A stretch of 64,000 nucleotides of DNA from Macrotrachela quadricornifera (taxonomy: Eukaryota; Rotifera; Eurotatoria; Philodinida; Philodinidae): the NCBI GenBank assembly GCA_022393335.1, contig JAJEKB010020704.1, forward strand, positions 430,614 to 494,613, in the 5' to 3' direction. The position numbers were made by a program, and so were the translations under genes. Below, in pieces: positions 47,116-59,600 of the stretch (position 1 is its first letter; each line of letters begins with the position of its first letter). The notes under the pieces are model-generated. The model was given only the letters and a program-made list of their open reading frames with translations. It did not search any database and had not been told where the DNA came from.

Positions 47116-48029
47116 TACCACTTCGTGCCAGTTTGATAGATATTCCTCCAAATGCCAAATGGGACAACAATGGGCAGACAGTAGGAGGAAAAAATCCAAC
47201 ACTCAATTGGCCTTTCGGGTTGTATGTGGATAATGAACAAACAATTTATGTTGCTGATAATGTAAATCACCGTATTGTAGCATGGAAGTCGGGTGAAACA
47301 AATGGACAAATAGTGGCAGGTGGACATGGAGAAGGAAGTGGTACTCATCAGTTGAATTATCCAACAGATGTGATCGTAGATAAAGAGAGAGATAGTATTA
47401 TTATTTGTGATCGGGGGAATAAAAGAGTAGTTAGATGGCCTCGTCAAAATGGAACAAGTGGAGAAATAATTATTTCGAATATTAATTGTTATGGTTTAAC
47501 AATGGATGACAATGGATTTCTCTATGTCTCTAATTTTGACAAGCATGAAGTAAAAAGATATCGAATGGGTGAATCCCAAGGAATAGTAGTAGCAGGCGGA
47601 AACGGAAACGGAAATCATCTTAATCAGCTTAATGAGCCCCGCTACATCTTCGTTGATCGAGAACATTCAATATTTGTGTCTGATTGGAATAATCACCGTG
47701 TAATGAAATGGATAGAAGATGCAAAAGAAGGTATTGTTGTTGCTGGTGGAAAAGGATGTGGAAACAGTCTGACACAATTGGATTCTCCTAATGGAGTTGT
47801 AGTTGATCAATTGGGTACTGTTTATGTAGCTAACAGTAATAATCATGAAATTGTACGTTGGCCTAAAGGAGCACAACAAGGAAATGTTATTGTTGGTGGA
47901 AATGGTGAAGGAGCACAAGCAAATCGACTCAGTTTTCCCATAGGATTGTCATTTGATCGTCAAGGTAATCTCTATGTTGTTGATAATGGTAACAAACGAG
48001 TACAACGATTTAATATTGAAATATCATGA
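47116..48029 (+). CDS. NHL-repeat six-bladed propeller protein, last exon
   Basis: An exon with acceptor TTTCTTTTAG|TA at 47115, phase 1, open to the stop at 48027-48029, about 304 residues. After a short lead (RASLIDIPPNAKWDNNGQTV) come six NHL repeats: PFGLYVDNEQTIYVADNVNH, PTDVIVDKERDSIIICDRGN, GLTMDDNGFLYVSNFDKHEV, PRYIFVDREHSIFVSDWNNH, PNGVVVDQLGTVYVANSNNH and PIGLSFDRQGNLYVVDNGNK. GGxGxG linkers separate most of them. This is a typical bdelloid NHL propeller, a protein or ligand interaction domain. There is no start codon in the exon, so a 5' exon is needed. The B-box exon at 39838 ends in the compatible phase, but other upstream partners are possible. Confidence 0.75.
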
Positions 48030-49351
48030 AATTAATGGGATGAACTAGTAAATTTTACTTATTTTCAGCTATTGATTATTATTTTTCGATTTCTGTGTAA
48101 TTTTAATTGAAAAGAAATAAATGAATTGATATATATTTATATTCACGTGCACGAGCGCGACTAGAGAGACCCTGTTTGTTGGAGGCACAAAAGCCCACAG
48201 CGGTAAGACAATGTGCGTGCATAAAAGGTCTTTCCGTTGTCTTTGTCTAACAAGAACAGTATCTCTCTGGGTTGAATTAATGTAGAAAACATACATTAAT
48301 TCAACGCTAAAAAAAAGTAGTTAGAAGAAATGGACAGTACTCACTCTCACACCCGTGGAGAAAAATTTGGGGTGGAAATAAATATACTACTCTTTCTGTT
48401 CCAATGTAACAGTAGTATATTTATTTCCGAAAAAAACTTGTCAGCGCAGTTCCCTTGGGACCAAAATGTGAAACTCACATACTTTCAGAAGAAATATACT
48501 AAACAAGCATCAGTTCTTGTTTGTTGCTAAGCAAAACATGTATGATATTGATTGCTCTTTTCTTTCGTCGCTCCGCTATCTAGGAAAACTTATGTAAAGA
48601 TCTTCATTTTATTTATCCTCTCTCTTTGTCCCCCTCATCAATTTCAAAGCACACGCCATGCTCTATGACTTTGGTTGCTAGGCTCTGTAACAGAGATATG
48701 TCTGTAAGGGGCTGTCCGTAAGGAGGTATCTGTAAGGGAGGGAGCCCTAAAAACCTCGACTAAAATTTATACTCACTTTTTTCCTTCGAAAAAATATATG
48801 AGTTCCACAAAAAGGTATGTAAATGCTTAAATTTTGGGTGTTTTTCATTCAATTGAATAATTTTCTATCATATTCAATTTGTTATTGATTACCAATTAAA
48901 TAATTGTTACATTTGGCACAGAAAGAGTCATATAATGATTGCAATACTTTCATTATTATTGCAACCACAGTTGGAAAAGATAGTTTGGGATAAATAAAGA
49001 TAAATTTTGATGTGCTTAAGAGTAGTTAACGTGTTAAAACGGTTTTTTTCTCTTTTTTTCTCAACGATTCCGTGTTTTGAATTTTTTTCAGTTGATGCTC
49101 TCTTCATCTTTTGTTCATATTTTTATAGATTCTCTTTCAATCAACAGCTATGTTTATTGTGTTGTGGTATTTTCTTTTGATATTGTCGTGCTTCTTCATA
49201 TCTTTTATCCATTATTTTTCTGACACGTTGTTCCTGGGCCAGTAATATTATCATCTTCTCTTCAAGTGAACTTGAAATTAAGATTGCCGACAAACAGATG
49301 TTCCCAAATAAAGAGCTAGAGAAGATAGGTAAAGGAAAAAGACGAGAAGTT
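48030..49351. repeat. intergenic with two perfect hairpins
   Basis: GTTGAATTAATGTA and TACATTAATTCAAC flank a 7-nt loop (about 48270-48304). AAATAAATATACTACT and AGTAGTATATTTATTT flank a 19-nt loop (about 48374-48424). A short degenerate tandem, CTGTAAGGGGCTGTCCGTAAGG, lies at about 48700-48740. No gene was recognised. Confidence 0.5.
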
Positions 49352-49658
49352 AATTCTATAGAAAGAAGAGACAGTTGGTTAGCTGAAAATTACTTGAAAG
49401 TAAGATAAGGTTATTTTCGAGCTGTTTTTATCCTATTTCGATTCTATTTCATAACTGTATCAATTCACCATTTTTTTTTGGCAAATTTATTTCAAATAAA
49501 CTATGTGCTATTTGGTTTGTGACGAATTAACAAGAAATAATGATGAACTGATACAGTTATGAGATAGAATCGGAATAGGATAAAAGCAGCACGAAAATAA
49601 CCTTACCTCACTTTCAAGTAATTTTCAGCTAACCAAGTGTCTCATCTTTCTATAGAGT
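49352..49658. mobile_element. foldback element
   Basis: Arms of about 120 bp in inverted orientation: left about 49352-49472 (TTCTATAGAAAGAAGAGACA, TTGGTTAGCTGAAAATTACT), right about 49543-49658 with the complement. The arms are 90% or more identical by eye; the spacer is about 70 bp. No coding potential. Confidence 0.7.
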
Positions 49659-51496
49659 TCACTTAAAATCAAAATTAAATGTGTGAAAACACGTTTAAAA
49701 TATTAAACGCGTTCCAAATCGTTAGAACCGCACATTATAATGTGTTATTTTCATGATTTTTACTGCCTGGGAGGTTGACAGGTTACGACATTCGTACCCT
49801 ACAACCTGCCCTGGCCGGGCAGGGCAGAGTAGATTATCTATAAGCTGCAGGGCTCTAAATATCTCTTGATATGTGTTTGGCAAACGGAACTGATGATGCA
49901 ATCGATCGTCTACCTAAAGGTTGGTCCTTGCCCATGTGCAAACCAACCACGAATTTTACAGATAAACAGCGTATATTTGCATAAAAAATTTGATGAAGGG
50001 AAGTCTATATAAAATGTTGGAAACTGAAAGAGGTTGCGTTAAATATGAAGAGTTTGAAAGAAAACAAAAACTTTTACTTTTCGACTATCGAAATTTTGAA
50101 TGAAAACCAGGCACGATCTTTTTCTTTGCCGACTAAAACGAGAAAGACAAACAGTCACTACACAACAGCTTCCGCCTAATAGTGTTATCATCAAAGACAG
50201 GGTTGTCAAAAATACCCGTGATGATGATAATGATGATGAAGAAACTGACTCAGAGCTCGAAGAATTGGAACGAGAATGTCAAGATACTGAGGCTGCCATC
50301 GAAGAGAAGAAAGTATTACAAAAAGTTACATAAGTGCTAAGATGGCACTTGACTCGTCGCTTATCATGAATTTTGCAGCTATAACTTGCCCCGCGACTTC
50401 AAAGAACAACAAATCAAATATCAAATGGGCTCGGATTTACTGAATTTCGCCCATGTGAAAATAAATGGGCGCGGGTTTTCCGAAAACTACCTATCAGTAC
50501 AAATAATTCTGTTCACATGAGTGCGGGTATTTCGAATTACACTCATAAGCAATATATAGGACACAGATTTTCCGATTATGTTCTTTCTCTTCAAACAGGA
50601 TAAGCTTTACGCGCCAAAGAGAAGAAACATGGAAAATATTTTTCTTTATCGTGACTAACGATCTTGTCTTTTATGAAGTAAGTAGACAGCTATCCTGTTC
50701 ATCCTATATCTACCCAAAGAACATGTGAATACCAAAGAATGTATAAATTATCTCTACCTCTCCTCATATATGGTTATAACGATCTAAAACTAGCTATTCG
50801 AGAGCTCGTATTCATTGAAATTAATTGTACTCACGTGAAAAATATTTTTTGAAATACTTTCAAATATATTGAATACTTACTTTTCATGAGATCAAAATAT
50901 TTATGTTAATTTTTTCCTATAAATGCTGTCTTGTTGATCAACCTTGTGAGGTGTTTTTCACCCCTACCGGAAATTTTTATTTAAACGTTTTTCTTTATCA
51001 TTTTATAGAAGAGACAAAGCTCTGCAACATATTCAAAATTCAGCGTGGGATCTAACGAAATGGCTCAATGTCAGCTCATATACTGAAAACAGTTGACATA
51101 TTTCTTGATAAAAAAATGGTGATCATTGCTAGTATTTGATAAATAAAATAGGTTTGGTCTATTGAAAAGTAATATGTAAATAGATAATTTTGTTCAGCTT
51201 TCGACTCTCTATCTTTTGGTATAATACATGGAAAAAAGTGTTAACTTTTTGTTGTCGAAAAGATTTCAGCTTTGTATACATGATGTTTTTGGATGAAGGC
51301 CCTGATGCCCTATGACGTCGGATAGGGCTAACTTTTCATCAACTCAACCAAATGTGTGAAAATTTTGGATTTAGAGATTTTAGACCATGCTGAACAAAAT
51401 GAGAATATTAAATTAAAAAAAATTTATCGAGTGCTTCGATATATGACTCGATGCTTGATGGCCTTATAGATCCTCTCTTAAAACTCTGTTTTTCTC
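49659..51496. other. no gene recognised
   Basis: It contains a locally GC-rich patch (about 49765-49850) with the imperfect palindrome GCCCTGGCCGGGCAGGGC. A plus-strand frame, 50100-50333 (77 residues, with an acidic region DDDNDDEETDSELEELEREC followed by a coiled-coil-like end), might be an exon but resembles nothing I know. The rest is AT-rich. Confidence 0.35.
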
Positions 51497-51770
51497 AAGG
51501 GGAAAACACCTGACTCCAGTTCCTTGGAGCCAAGTGACTTGCATGGCGTCACGCAGAGTCACACAGAATCGCATGGAGTCATGCGGGATCCCAAATTCTG
51601 CTGCTTCTCTCTTAATTAATTCCTACAATAATACAAGTGTTCATTGTTGAAAAACAATTCCCAAAAACAGAACATTTTCGTTCTGTTTTTGGGAAATAAT
51701 TCCAAGATTGGAACTGCAGACTTCAGTCAAGTGCGGTCAAGTGGAGTCATGGAATCAGGTGTTTCCCCTT
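51497..51770. mobile_element. 274-bp MITE with a perfect internal palindrome
   Basis: The ends AAGGGGAAAACACCTGACTC and (inverted) AAGGGGAAACACCTGATTCC match over about 22 bp. Near the centre, CCCAAAAACAGAAC and GTTCTGTTTTTGGG form a perfect 14-bp stem with a 6-nt loop (about 51660-51693). GGAGTCA-like words recur five or more times in both arms. No frame. Confidence 0.7.
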
Positions 51771-52248
51771 AGTTTTTCTTCAGGTTAAAATCATTAGTTT
51801 TCTTTCTAAGGATACAACTCCGTGAGAACGTTTCATGCTTTTACCTTTTTCTGGTTTATGCAAACATTTTTCAAGCGCTAGTTCGTGTCGTTCAGTGTTC
51901 CTCAACGATTTGTCAAATTATGATATCAATCATCACATGGCCCACAAGTTTTAAGTGACTTCGCATAGACGGGCTCTATAGTACGGGATAAGGTAGCACT
52001 TGTCTGGCGAAACTGCTTAAGGACAAGTAAAATGTGTGAAATCTTTTGAAATTTTTGCATAAAATACTTTTTCAAAAGAAAGAGAAGTCTTATCATTAGC
52101 GAAAAGCAATGAATTGGAAATAACTAAGTATTTTAAGCTACTTTTTATTTTACTTTCTCTTGAACTTATTTTGTTTTTCAACACATTTTTTTTGTATTTT
52201 TCAAATTTTCTTTACTCGCTTTTTATTTTTTTAAAACTTTCTTCTTAC
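51771..52248. other. no gene seen
   Basis: AT-rich spacer between two MITEs. Confidence 0.4.
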
Positions 52249-52613
52249 CCAGTCAGACAAAAATTTTGAAAAACGCGTTTAAACACACAAACTAGAACTG
52301 CGATTGTGAGCGACTAACGCCCATTAAAAAAACGTTTGGAAATGTGTTTATCGGCATTTTTTGTTTCTTATTTAGCGTTAAAATGGCGAAAATTTCAGTT
52401 TTTGAACGTTAAAACGCGCTACTATTCTACGGCTCTAAAACAATGTGTTTTAACGATCAAAAACTGAAATTTTCGCCATTTTAATGCTAAAAAAGAAACA
52501 AAAAATGCCGATAAACACATTTTCAAACGTTTTTTTAATGGGCGTTAGTCGCTCACAATCGCAGTTCTAGTTTGTGTGTTTAAACACGTTTTTCAAAATT
52601 TTTGTCTGGCTGG
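52249..52613. mobile_element. near-perfect foldback MITE
   Basis: Almost the whole 365 bp is an inverted repeat. The arms (about 170 bp each) start CCAGTCAGACAAAAATTTTG and, inverted, CCAGCCAGACAAAAATTTTG; mismatches are rare. The loop is about 20 bp near 52430 (CTACTATTCTACGG). A hAT-like start (CCAGYCAGAC) is suggestive only; no target duplication is clear. Low arm divergence suggests recent activity. Confidence 0.8.
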
Positions 52614-52844
52614 ATACTTTCTATTTATTTTCTTTTGCTTTTAGATATGGTTGACTCATCTCTCCTTATGAAGTAGCATGAGAAGCGTATTTCTCCTTTA
52701 CAACAAAAAAAAACAAAAAGTGAATGAAAGTATCATTCCTAATTTCAACCAATTCCGAGAAGTAGAATTGAGTGAATCTTGGAATTTGAATTTGTACAAT
52801 CCTAATCATGACATTATTGTTTTAATGATTATTTTTGTTCTGCT

Positions 52845-53434
52845 AAGTGGTGGGCCAGATGTTCTGACTCGATTCGTATAATAATTTTTTTTATGTGAAA
52901 ACATACACTTGAAAATCTGTCTCTGTCATAGAAAGATACAGTAAAACACGCTCTACAAAACGATGAATGATCGATCCCGTCTAACATATATAATAAGAAA
53001 GTTATAAGCTCAGAAATATGCATGAAAAAAATTGTAAATTAACCGGAATTATTTCAGAATATGTAAGCAAAATACTGAACTAAACTCGGCTTGAGCATTT
53101 AGTTCATGGAGTATTTGCTTCAAACTTATTATATTATTAATTTTAGATAGACTTTAGAACGAATGCACCATAAGCTAAATGTATAATCTACGGTTAGTTC
53201 AATATTTTGGTTGTATGTTCTGAAATACTTTCGGTTAATTTTTTAGTTTTTTTCATGCATATTTCTAGGCTTATAACTTTCTTATTATATATGTTAGATG
53301 AGATCGATCTTACGTCGTTTCGTGGAGTGTGTTTTACTGCATCTTCCTATGACAGAGACAAATTTTCAAGTGCGTGCTTTAATATAAAAAAATTTTATTA
53401 TATGAATCGAGTCAGAACATCTGGCCCACTCCTT
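52845..53434. mobile_element. foldback element
   Basis: The left arm (from about 52845, GTGGGCCAGATGTTCTGACT) and right arm (ending about 53434, inverted GTGGGCCAGATGTTCTGACT) are each about 200 bp, with inner blocks such as TTATAACTTTCTTATTATAT conserved. Both arms show similar frames (HISxLITFLLYMLD) only because they are copies of each other. The spacer is about 130 bp. Confidence 0.75.
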
Positions 53435-53680
53435 ATATCAAATTATCAATTTCGTTGTTTTCATTTTCGCTTTGAATAACTAGATTTTGCCGTGTTTATT
53501 TTTTTTTTCTATCGTAAGAAAGAAAAAGCAGAATGAAGAATACAGTATATTTTTAAGGTTACTTGCGTTTTATTGATATTAGATGTTGAGATTGTCTCGT
53601 TTTTTCTTTCTTCTTTTCCAGATTAATGTTATTAAATACATGTGGAAATGAAAATCTATTTGTTGTTTTAGATTGAACAA

Positions 53681-56600
53681 ATGGCTTCGTTAATAATCGA
53701 AGATGAATGTTCTATATGTGAATCTTTATTGAAAACGGGTGAAGAAACAGTGACTACGGAATGTGATCATATATTTCATCGTAGTTGTGCTCAAAATCGT
53801 CTTGATGAGAAACATAAGAGTGACTGTAGAACATGTGGAAAACAATTTGCTTTAGCAAATGCACTTACAAAGTCTAAAAAAACAACGAGTTATACAGATC
53901 AAGGTTTAATTTATAATCAATCTGTGAGTATTGTATGTTTATTATACTTAATTTAATATGATCAATTGAGGACAATGCGTTTGCCCGACGCTTTCTCAAA
54001 CAGTTAATGTCTTAGAATTTTACACATTATTAATCACAGACTAAATTTTTAATAATAAGAAAAATTCAAACAATAATAATATTAAGTTTATTGTACAGAA
54101 CACAATACGTTTTAACTGTAGCATGAAACATATTTGCCCTATGTTAATAATGTATTTACAAAAAAACTAATCTACTTTTCTTATATATGATTGAAACAGA
54201 ATGTTTATGTAATACTCTGTTCCGTATTGTATCATCCAAAAAATATAAACTAACTTAAAATCTGAAAATTTCGAAAAAAAAGTAATAATTAAATCTATAT
54301 ATATATATATATAATGTCCTGTGTGCTTGTGTCTGTGTTAGGTTAAAGTTCAAAGGTCGAATAAGGTTATAAGGGGGTACCTACAAGCCGTGAAGTAAAT
54401 AAGGTAAAATGGGGTTAAAGCTACAAGAACGGCACAGGATATAAGGCTGAAGAGTACATGGGCTATAAAAATCTGGGTAATATAAGAGTATGAAACCGTA
54501 AGACTTATATACACATAATGTCAAGTGTGTGCGTGTTTAATGTCATACGTTAGAGAAAAAACAGCCGTGCAATATGCACGGGTTTTCGTTAGTTATTTAA
54601 TGTTTCAAAACACTTTTCTTGATTTATTATTCATATTTGAGTATCATTTATTTTTGTTGTTAATAAAAACGAAAAGAAACAGTATGAAAAATATGTCAAA
54701 GCAAATTTTATTATTATAATAGAAAATATATAAAAAAAGAAAAATATTTTAGATATTTTTCCCTTCAAATAAACTATTACAATAATTTACAACATCAAAT
54801 GTAAACTGAATAAAAAACACGAGAAGGAGAAGACTTTTCTATATAAAAATAGTTAAATTGTATTTCATTCTTTTGAGATTCTATGAAAATATAATTTTTA
54901 TACAAAAATTAATATACTGATCCCACTTTCTAAAATATGATATATTTGATCGAGATGAAATATTTCTTTTCAAATATTAAATAGTATTTTGAATAGTTGA
55001 TTAGTTTTTGAGAAATTTTGTAAAGCACAGATTTAGTAGATCTTAAAGGAAAAAGCCAAAATCTTCTTAATACAACTATCCAGTTGTTTCGAGTCTAGAA
55101 TAGCTTTAATTCTACATATTAAGATCTATTGAAACGTTCATCTATTTTCGATAAACTGTTCTCCAAAAGCGTGGAAAGAGAAGTAGTTTTCAAGTTTGGT
55201 ATATAAGCACTATTATATAGAAAGAGATCTTAATTATCAATAAAAAATCTAACTGAAAAATGTTTTTCGCTCTATTAGCAGAAGAAAAACAAAGACTATT
55301 CAATCGATATGTCAATTGCAATGAATAAAAATTCTGAGAATGATGATGAAAAGAATAATCGGAAATGTCAAAACTGTTCGACGAAGAATACGAAATCTAC
55401 GACAAGATGTGAAAATTGTGGTAAACCACAAGGTTTTCAATTAATGAAATCGTTCTCACTAGCAGCATTAATATCCTATGAAGATAATGTTGACGAAGAG
55501 TTACACTCTGATAAAGATCAATCAATTTATGCAGACAATCATTACGAACCATCTCTAAAAGGTTAGTTAAAAGATTGTATATCTTCCTCGTTAATGACAA
55601 TTTTTTTTATTCTTCATAGTTTATCAGTAGTAGAATGAATCGTCATTTTCGTATTTGATTCAGTGTAACTTATGATGAAAAATTTTTTTTGTTTCATATT
55701 AGAAACAGTTTGAGGTTTTCAACTTTTAATTTATTAATGTAATTCGATGAGTATTCAGTTTGTTCTGAATAAAATTCCAATGAAAACTACCAAAACGTTA
55801 AAGTAGTATTTTGAGGAAGAAACCAACAACTTTCAGCTTGACTTTACTTTCCTAGAAAATGCTGTATATGCCCATTTTTCGTAGTATCATTTGCTCAGGA
55901 TTCTCTGGAGAAACTCAGGTTAAAGACATACAACTGAAAATGGATAGATAACATAAATTTCCGGCATTGTTCTTAACAATCCCTTAATTTGAAATCTTTG
56001 CTGCATCTGAACATCGAATTTCTCGACAAAATTCGGCTTCTTATCGATTATTTTTAGTTGCGCCATCGTACTGAAAACAGTTCTTGTAGGAATAAAAAGT
56101 TTCTTTTGTATTTTACGAGCAGTCATCCTATTTCGCAATGTTGCATATTCCGGAAATTTGAACATTATTCAACCAACTCGGATTATTACACATCGATTGA
56201 GTTACCTCAATTCTCGAACTCGAGAATTCAATAAAAGTAGAATTGATGGAAATTTCATTTGATTCAGGAATTACAAACTCTAACATTATTCTACAATGTG
56301 TAACATCGCGGAATAACAGTTCATGGAAAATTTGATTTTACGGCAATTTCAATAAAAAGGAAGTTTTTCACAGAAAAAATATACGAATCTATGACACTTG
56401 TTGCATAGGCATATAGCGATGTTATCGGTATAGCAGTGTTACTGATATAAATGGTATAAGGATTTTATACCGCTAACATCACTATACTGTGTTACTATGA
56501 ATATCGCTATATCATTTACGTGAATATGTGGAATAGAAAGTATTCTCATTTTTTCTGTTTATCGATGTATAAGAATATAAGAAAAATATAAAAAAATCTG

Positions 56601-59600
56601 ATTATTATTCTTGATTTTTATTGGTTAAAAATCTATTTTAAAATATCTACCTTAAAAGATTATCAGAAAACCAATACCATTTATTGCGATTTCAGAGTAT
56701 TAATATGTTGCATGACATTTTGATTTAGTAAATATAATGTGAATTAAAATATAAAAAACTATAGAAATAAAACTTGTTTTCGAAGAGAATATTATCTTTT
56801 ATCATAATTTCGTATATCATACAGATGAATGTTATCGAAATCGACGAAGTTGTAATGATGAACAAGAACATACATGGCAAGAAATAAAACAAAATGACTA
56901 TTACAGTGATGAAGATAAGAACAAGATTAAACGTATTAATCATGATTATAGGCAACCATCAGCACATTCATCTACTTATTTATCAGATAGAAGTATTTCA
57001 TCTATTACAAATCTCTATCCCAAAAATGATTTGTATAAAAATTCAATTTGTGAAGAAACATCAAGTTCAAGTATTATCTTAAAACCAAGATACTCATCGA
57101 ATTTGTATGAGAAAGAAAAAATCCTATCACAAGTTACATCATCAACTAGCAATAGAAGAAAAAATTCATTAAAAGAAACAACTAATTTCTTGCTGTACCA
57201 ATCTTCAAAAATTGTATACATTTCCAATCTTCCTGTGGACACAAATGATGATAACAAACTAGAAAATCTTATTGATAATCGTCTTAAAAAAGCTTTAAAA
57301 GTAAATGCAAACAATATAAAATGTTATACAAAATTAGGTATTGGTATTATTTATGTTGATAATGATGAATTAAAAGATCAATTAATTAATGATGTTAAAG
57401 ATTTGTTATTAAATCCTAAAGCTGGAAAACCTATCATTACATTTATTGAAGAACTTGAATTAGTCTCATATATTGTATTAGAAATAGACATAGACAAGAA
57501 AAATATTATTTTACCGACAGCAAACGAAGTTAGAGATCATTGTATTGAATTGTTTAAATGTGATAAATTATTCCATTGTGAACAATTAAATATTCAGTTT
57601 GTTAATATCTATAAAATTCTATTTACATCATTAGATGATTTATTACGAAATCTAGATAAACAACAATTATCAATTAAAGATCATTTTGCTCGAATTTATT
57701 TTTATGCTGATTGTAGTTTCTTTGAAGATCTTCCACAATCAATAACTGAAGATAAATTACAACACGCTATTAGAAAAGAAATTTCTCAATCAAATATTCC
57801 TTCTTCATCTATTTGGATTCAATTAAATAAACAAACGAGAAATGCTTGTATTATTGTACAAGGCATAGCACGTCTTTGGTCAACAATAAGTCATTTAAAA
57901 ATTGATAATAAAGTCTTATCAAAGAAGAATAATTTAACATATCGTCTTCGTATATATCCTATTCCTCAATCATTTCCTATTCAAATGATTATAAATCATG
58001 AAATATTTGCTGATAAATTAACTGATTATAGACATTATGGAGAAAATCTTCTAGTTGAACTAAAAGATAAAACAATTTTTGATGAATATGTTATGCGTGG
58101 TTCATTACGTATTGATAATTATAATTGTTTTCATGTTAAAGCTTTTAATAGTTTGAAAAATGCTGAATCAAGTGAAATAAATGAAGATACATGGTATGAA
58201 ACCGAAATGCCTCGATGTAAACCAGATATAATGCAATATGTTTTTCAATTTGAACATGAAATTTTTCGATATAAATGGAATTCACAAATATGGCTTAAAC
58301 AATTCAAACAAACACTTCAAAATCTAGATGATCGACGAGGTACAACAATCGATCAAAAACGTCATCAATTACGAGTTACTGTCATGTTGAATACGCTTGG
58401 TATTATACGTAAGAAATCCTATAAAATAGGTGATCAAGATATTAAATTAAATCTAAACAAGAAAATGAAGACTATTGTTTATAATCATCAATCAAAATTA
58501 GATCGAGGAGAAAAATTGTTATTAAGTAAAGCACCTTACTCTAAAACACGTGTTGATGTTGTCAAAGAAGATTGTCTAGTTGTCTATGAACGTCTTATTA
58601 ATAATGATTATAAACCAATTTTACTAAATATGGCTAATGCAATAACACCAGGTGGTGGATATCGAAAAGGTGATGGTGCTCAAGAAGAAAATCTTTTTCG
58701 TCGATCAGATTATTATCGAAGTCTTGATATTGATCTTGATCAATGGTTTTCAGAAGAAAGTGAAAGATTTCAATGTTTATCAAATTGTCGACTTGCTCCA
58801 TTTTCTAATTCAAATAGTATGTATCCAATGCAAGAATTTGGAGCTATTTATACATCAGGTTTAACTGTTTTTCGTCAATCAGAAGATACTGGTTATGCTT
58901 TTATGAATAAACCACTTGAAAATATTTGTTCATTAGCTATGGCTGCTTATCGAGATCCAAAATTAGATGGAAATATTTTAGCAGATAAATACGCTGTTGG
59001 AACACGAAAAAAAATTGAAAATATATTTTCTATTGCATATCATCATAAACATGATAGTCTAGTACTTTCAGCATTTGGTTGTGGAGCATTTAAAAATCCT
59101 CCAAAACATATTGCACAAATATTTCGTTCAGTTATTGATCAATATGCTGGGTTTTTTGAATTTATTGTATTTGCTATTATTGATGATCATAATTCAGGTT
59201 ATAATTGGAATCCTGAAGGAAATTTTAAACCATTTAAAGATATCCTAGATGGAATGATTGCAGAACCATTATTGCCAATAAATAGACCACATACAATGTT
59301 TGGTCCTTATCAACTGTTATCGAATGATTCATCGTCTATAAGTGATACTTGCATATATAATAAGATGCCATGCAAATTTGGAGCTAAATGTCGTGATATT
59401 TATAATCGTAAACATACAGAAGAATATTCTCATCCATTATATTGTCCATATACAATTGTAAAAGATCAATGTCATTTATTAAAAGATTTTGTTCATATGT
59501 ATTCATTTATTCATCGTCATCAATGTCAATATGGCGGTGAATGTCGACAGATTAATGATGACAAACATAATCAAGAATATTCTCATCCATTATATTGTCC

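Noticed and set aside
47133..48029. NHL protein starting at 47133
   Set aside because: The codon is TTG, and the frame extends to an acceptor at 47115, so this is an internal/last exon rather than a gene start.
50100..50333. Acidic 77-residue frame as a confident gene
   Set aside because: There is no recognised family, no clear splice sites and no partner exon; it is mentioned only within the intergenic entry.
52829..53479. Two similar 64- and 90-residue frames on opposite strands
   Set aside because: They mirror each other because the foldback arms are inverted copies; there are no introns, and no protein family was recognised.
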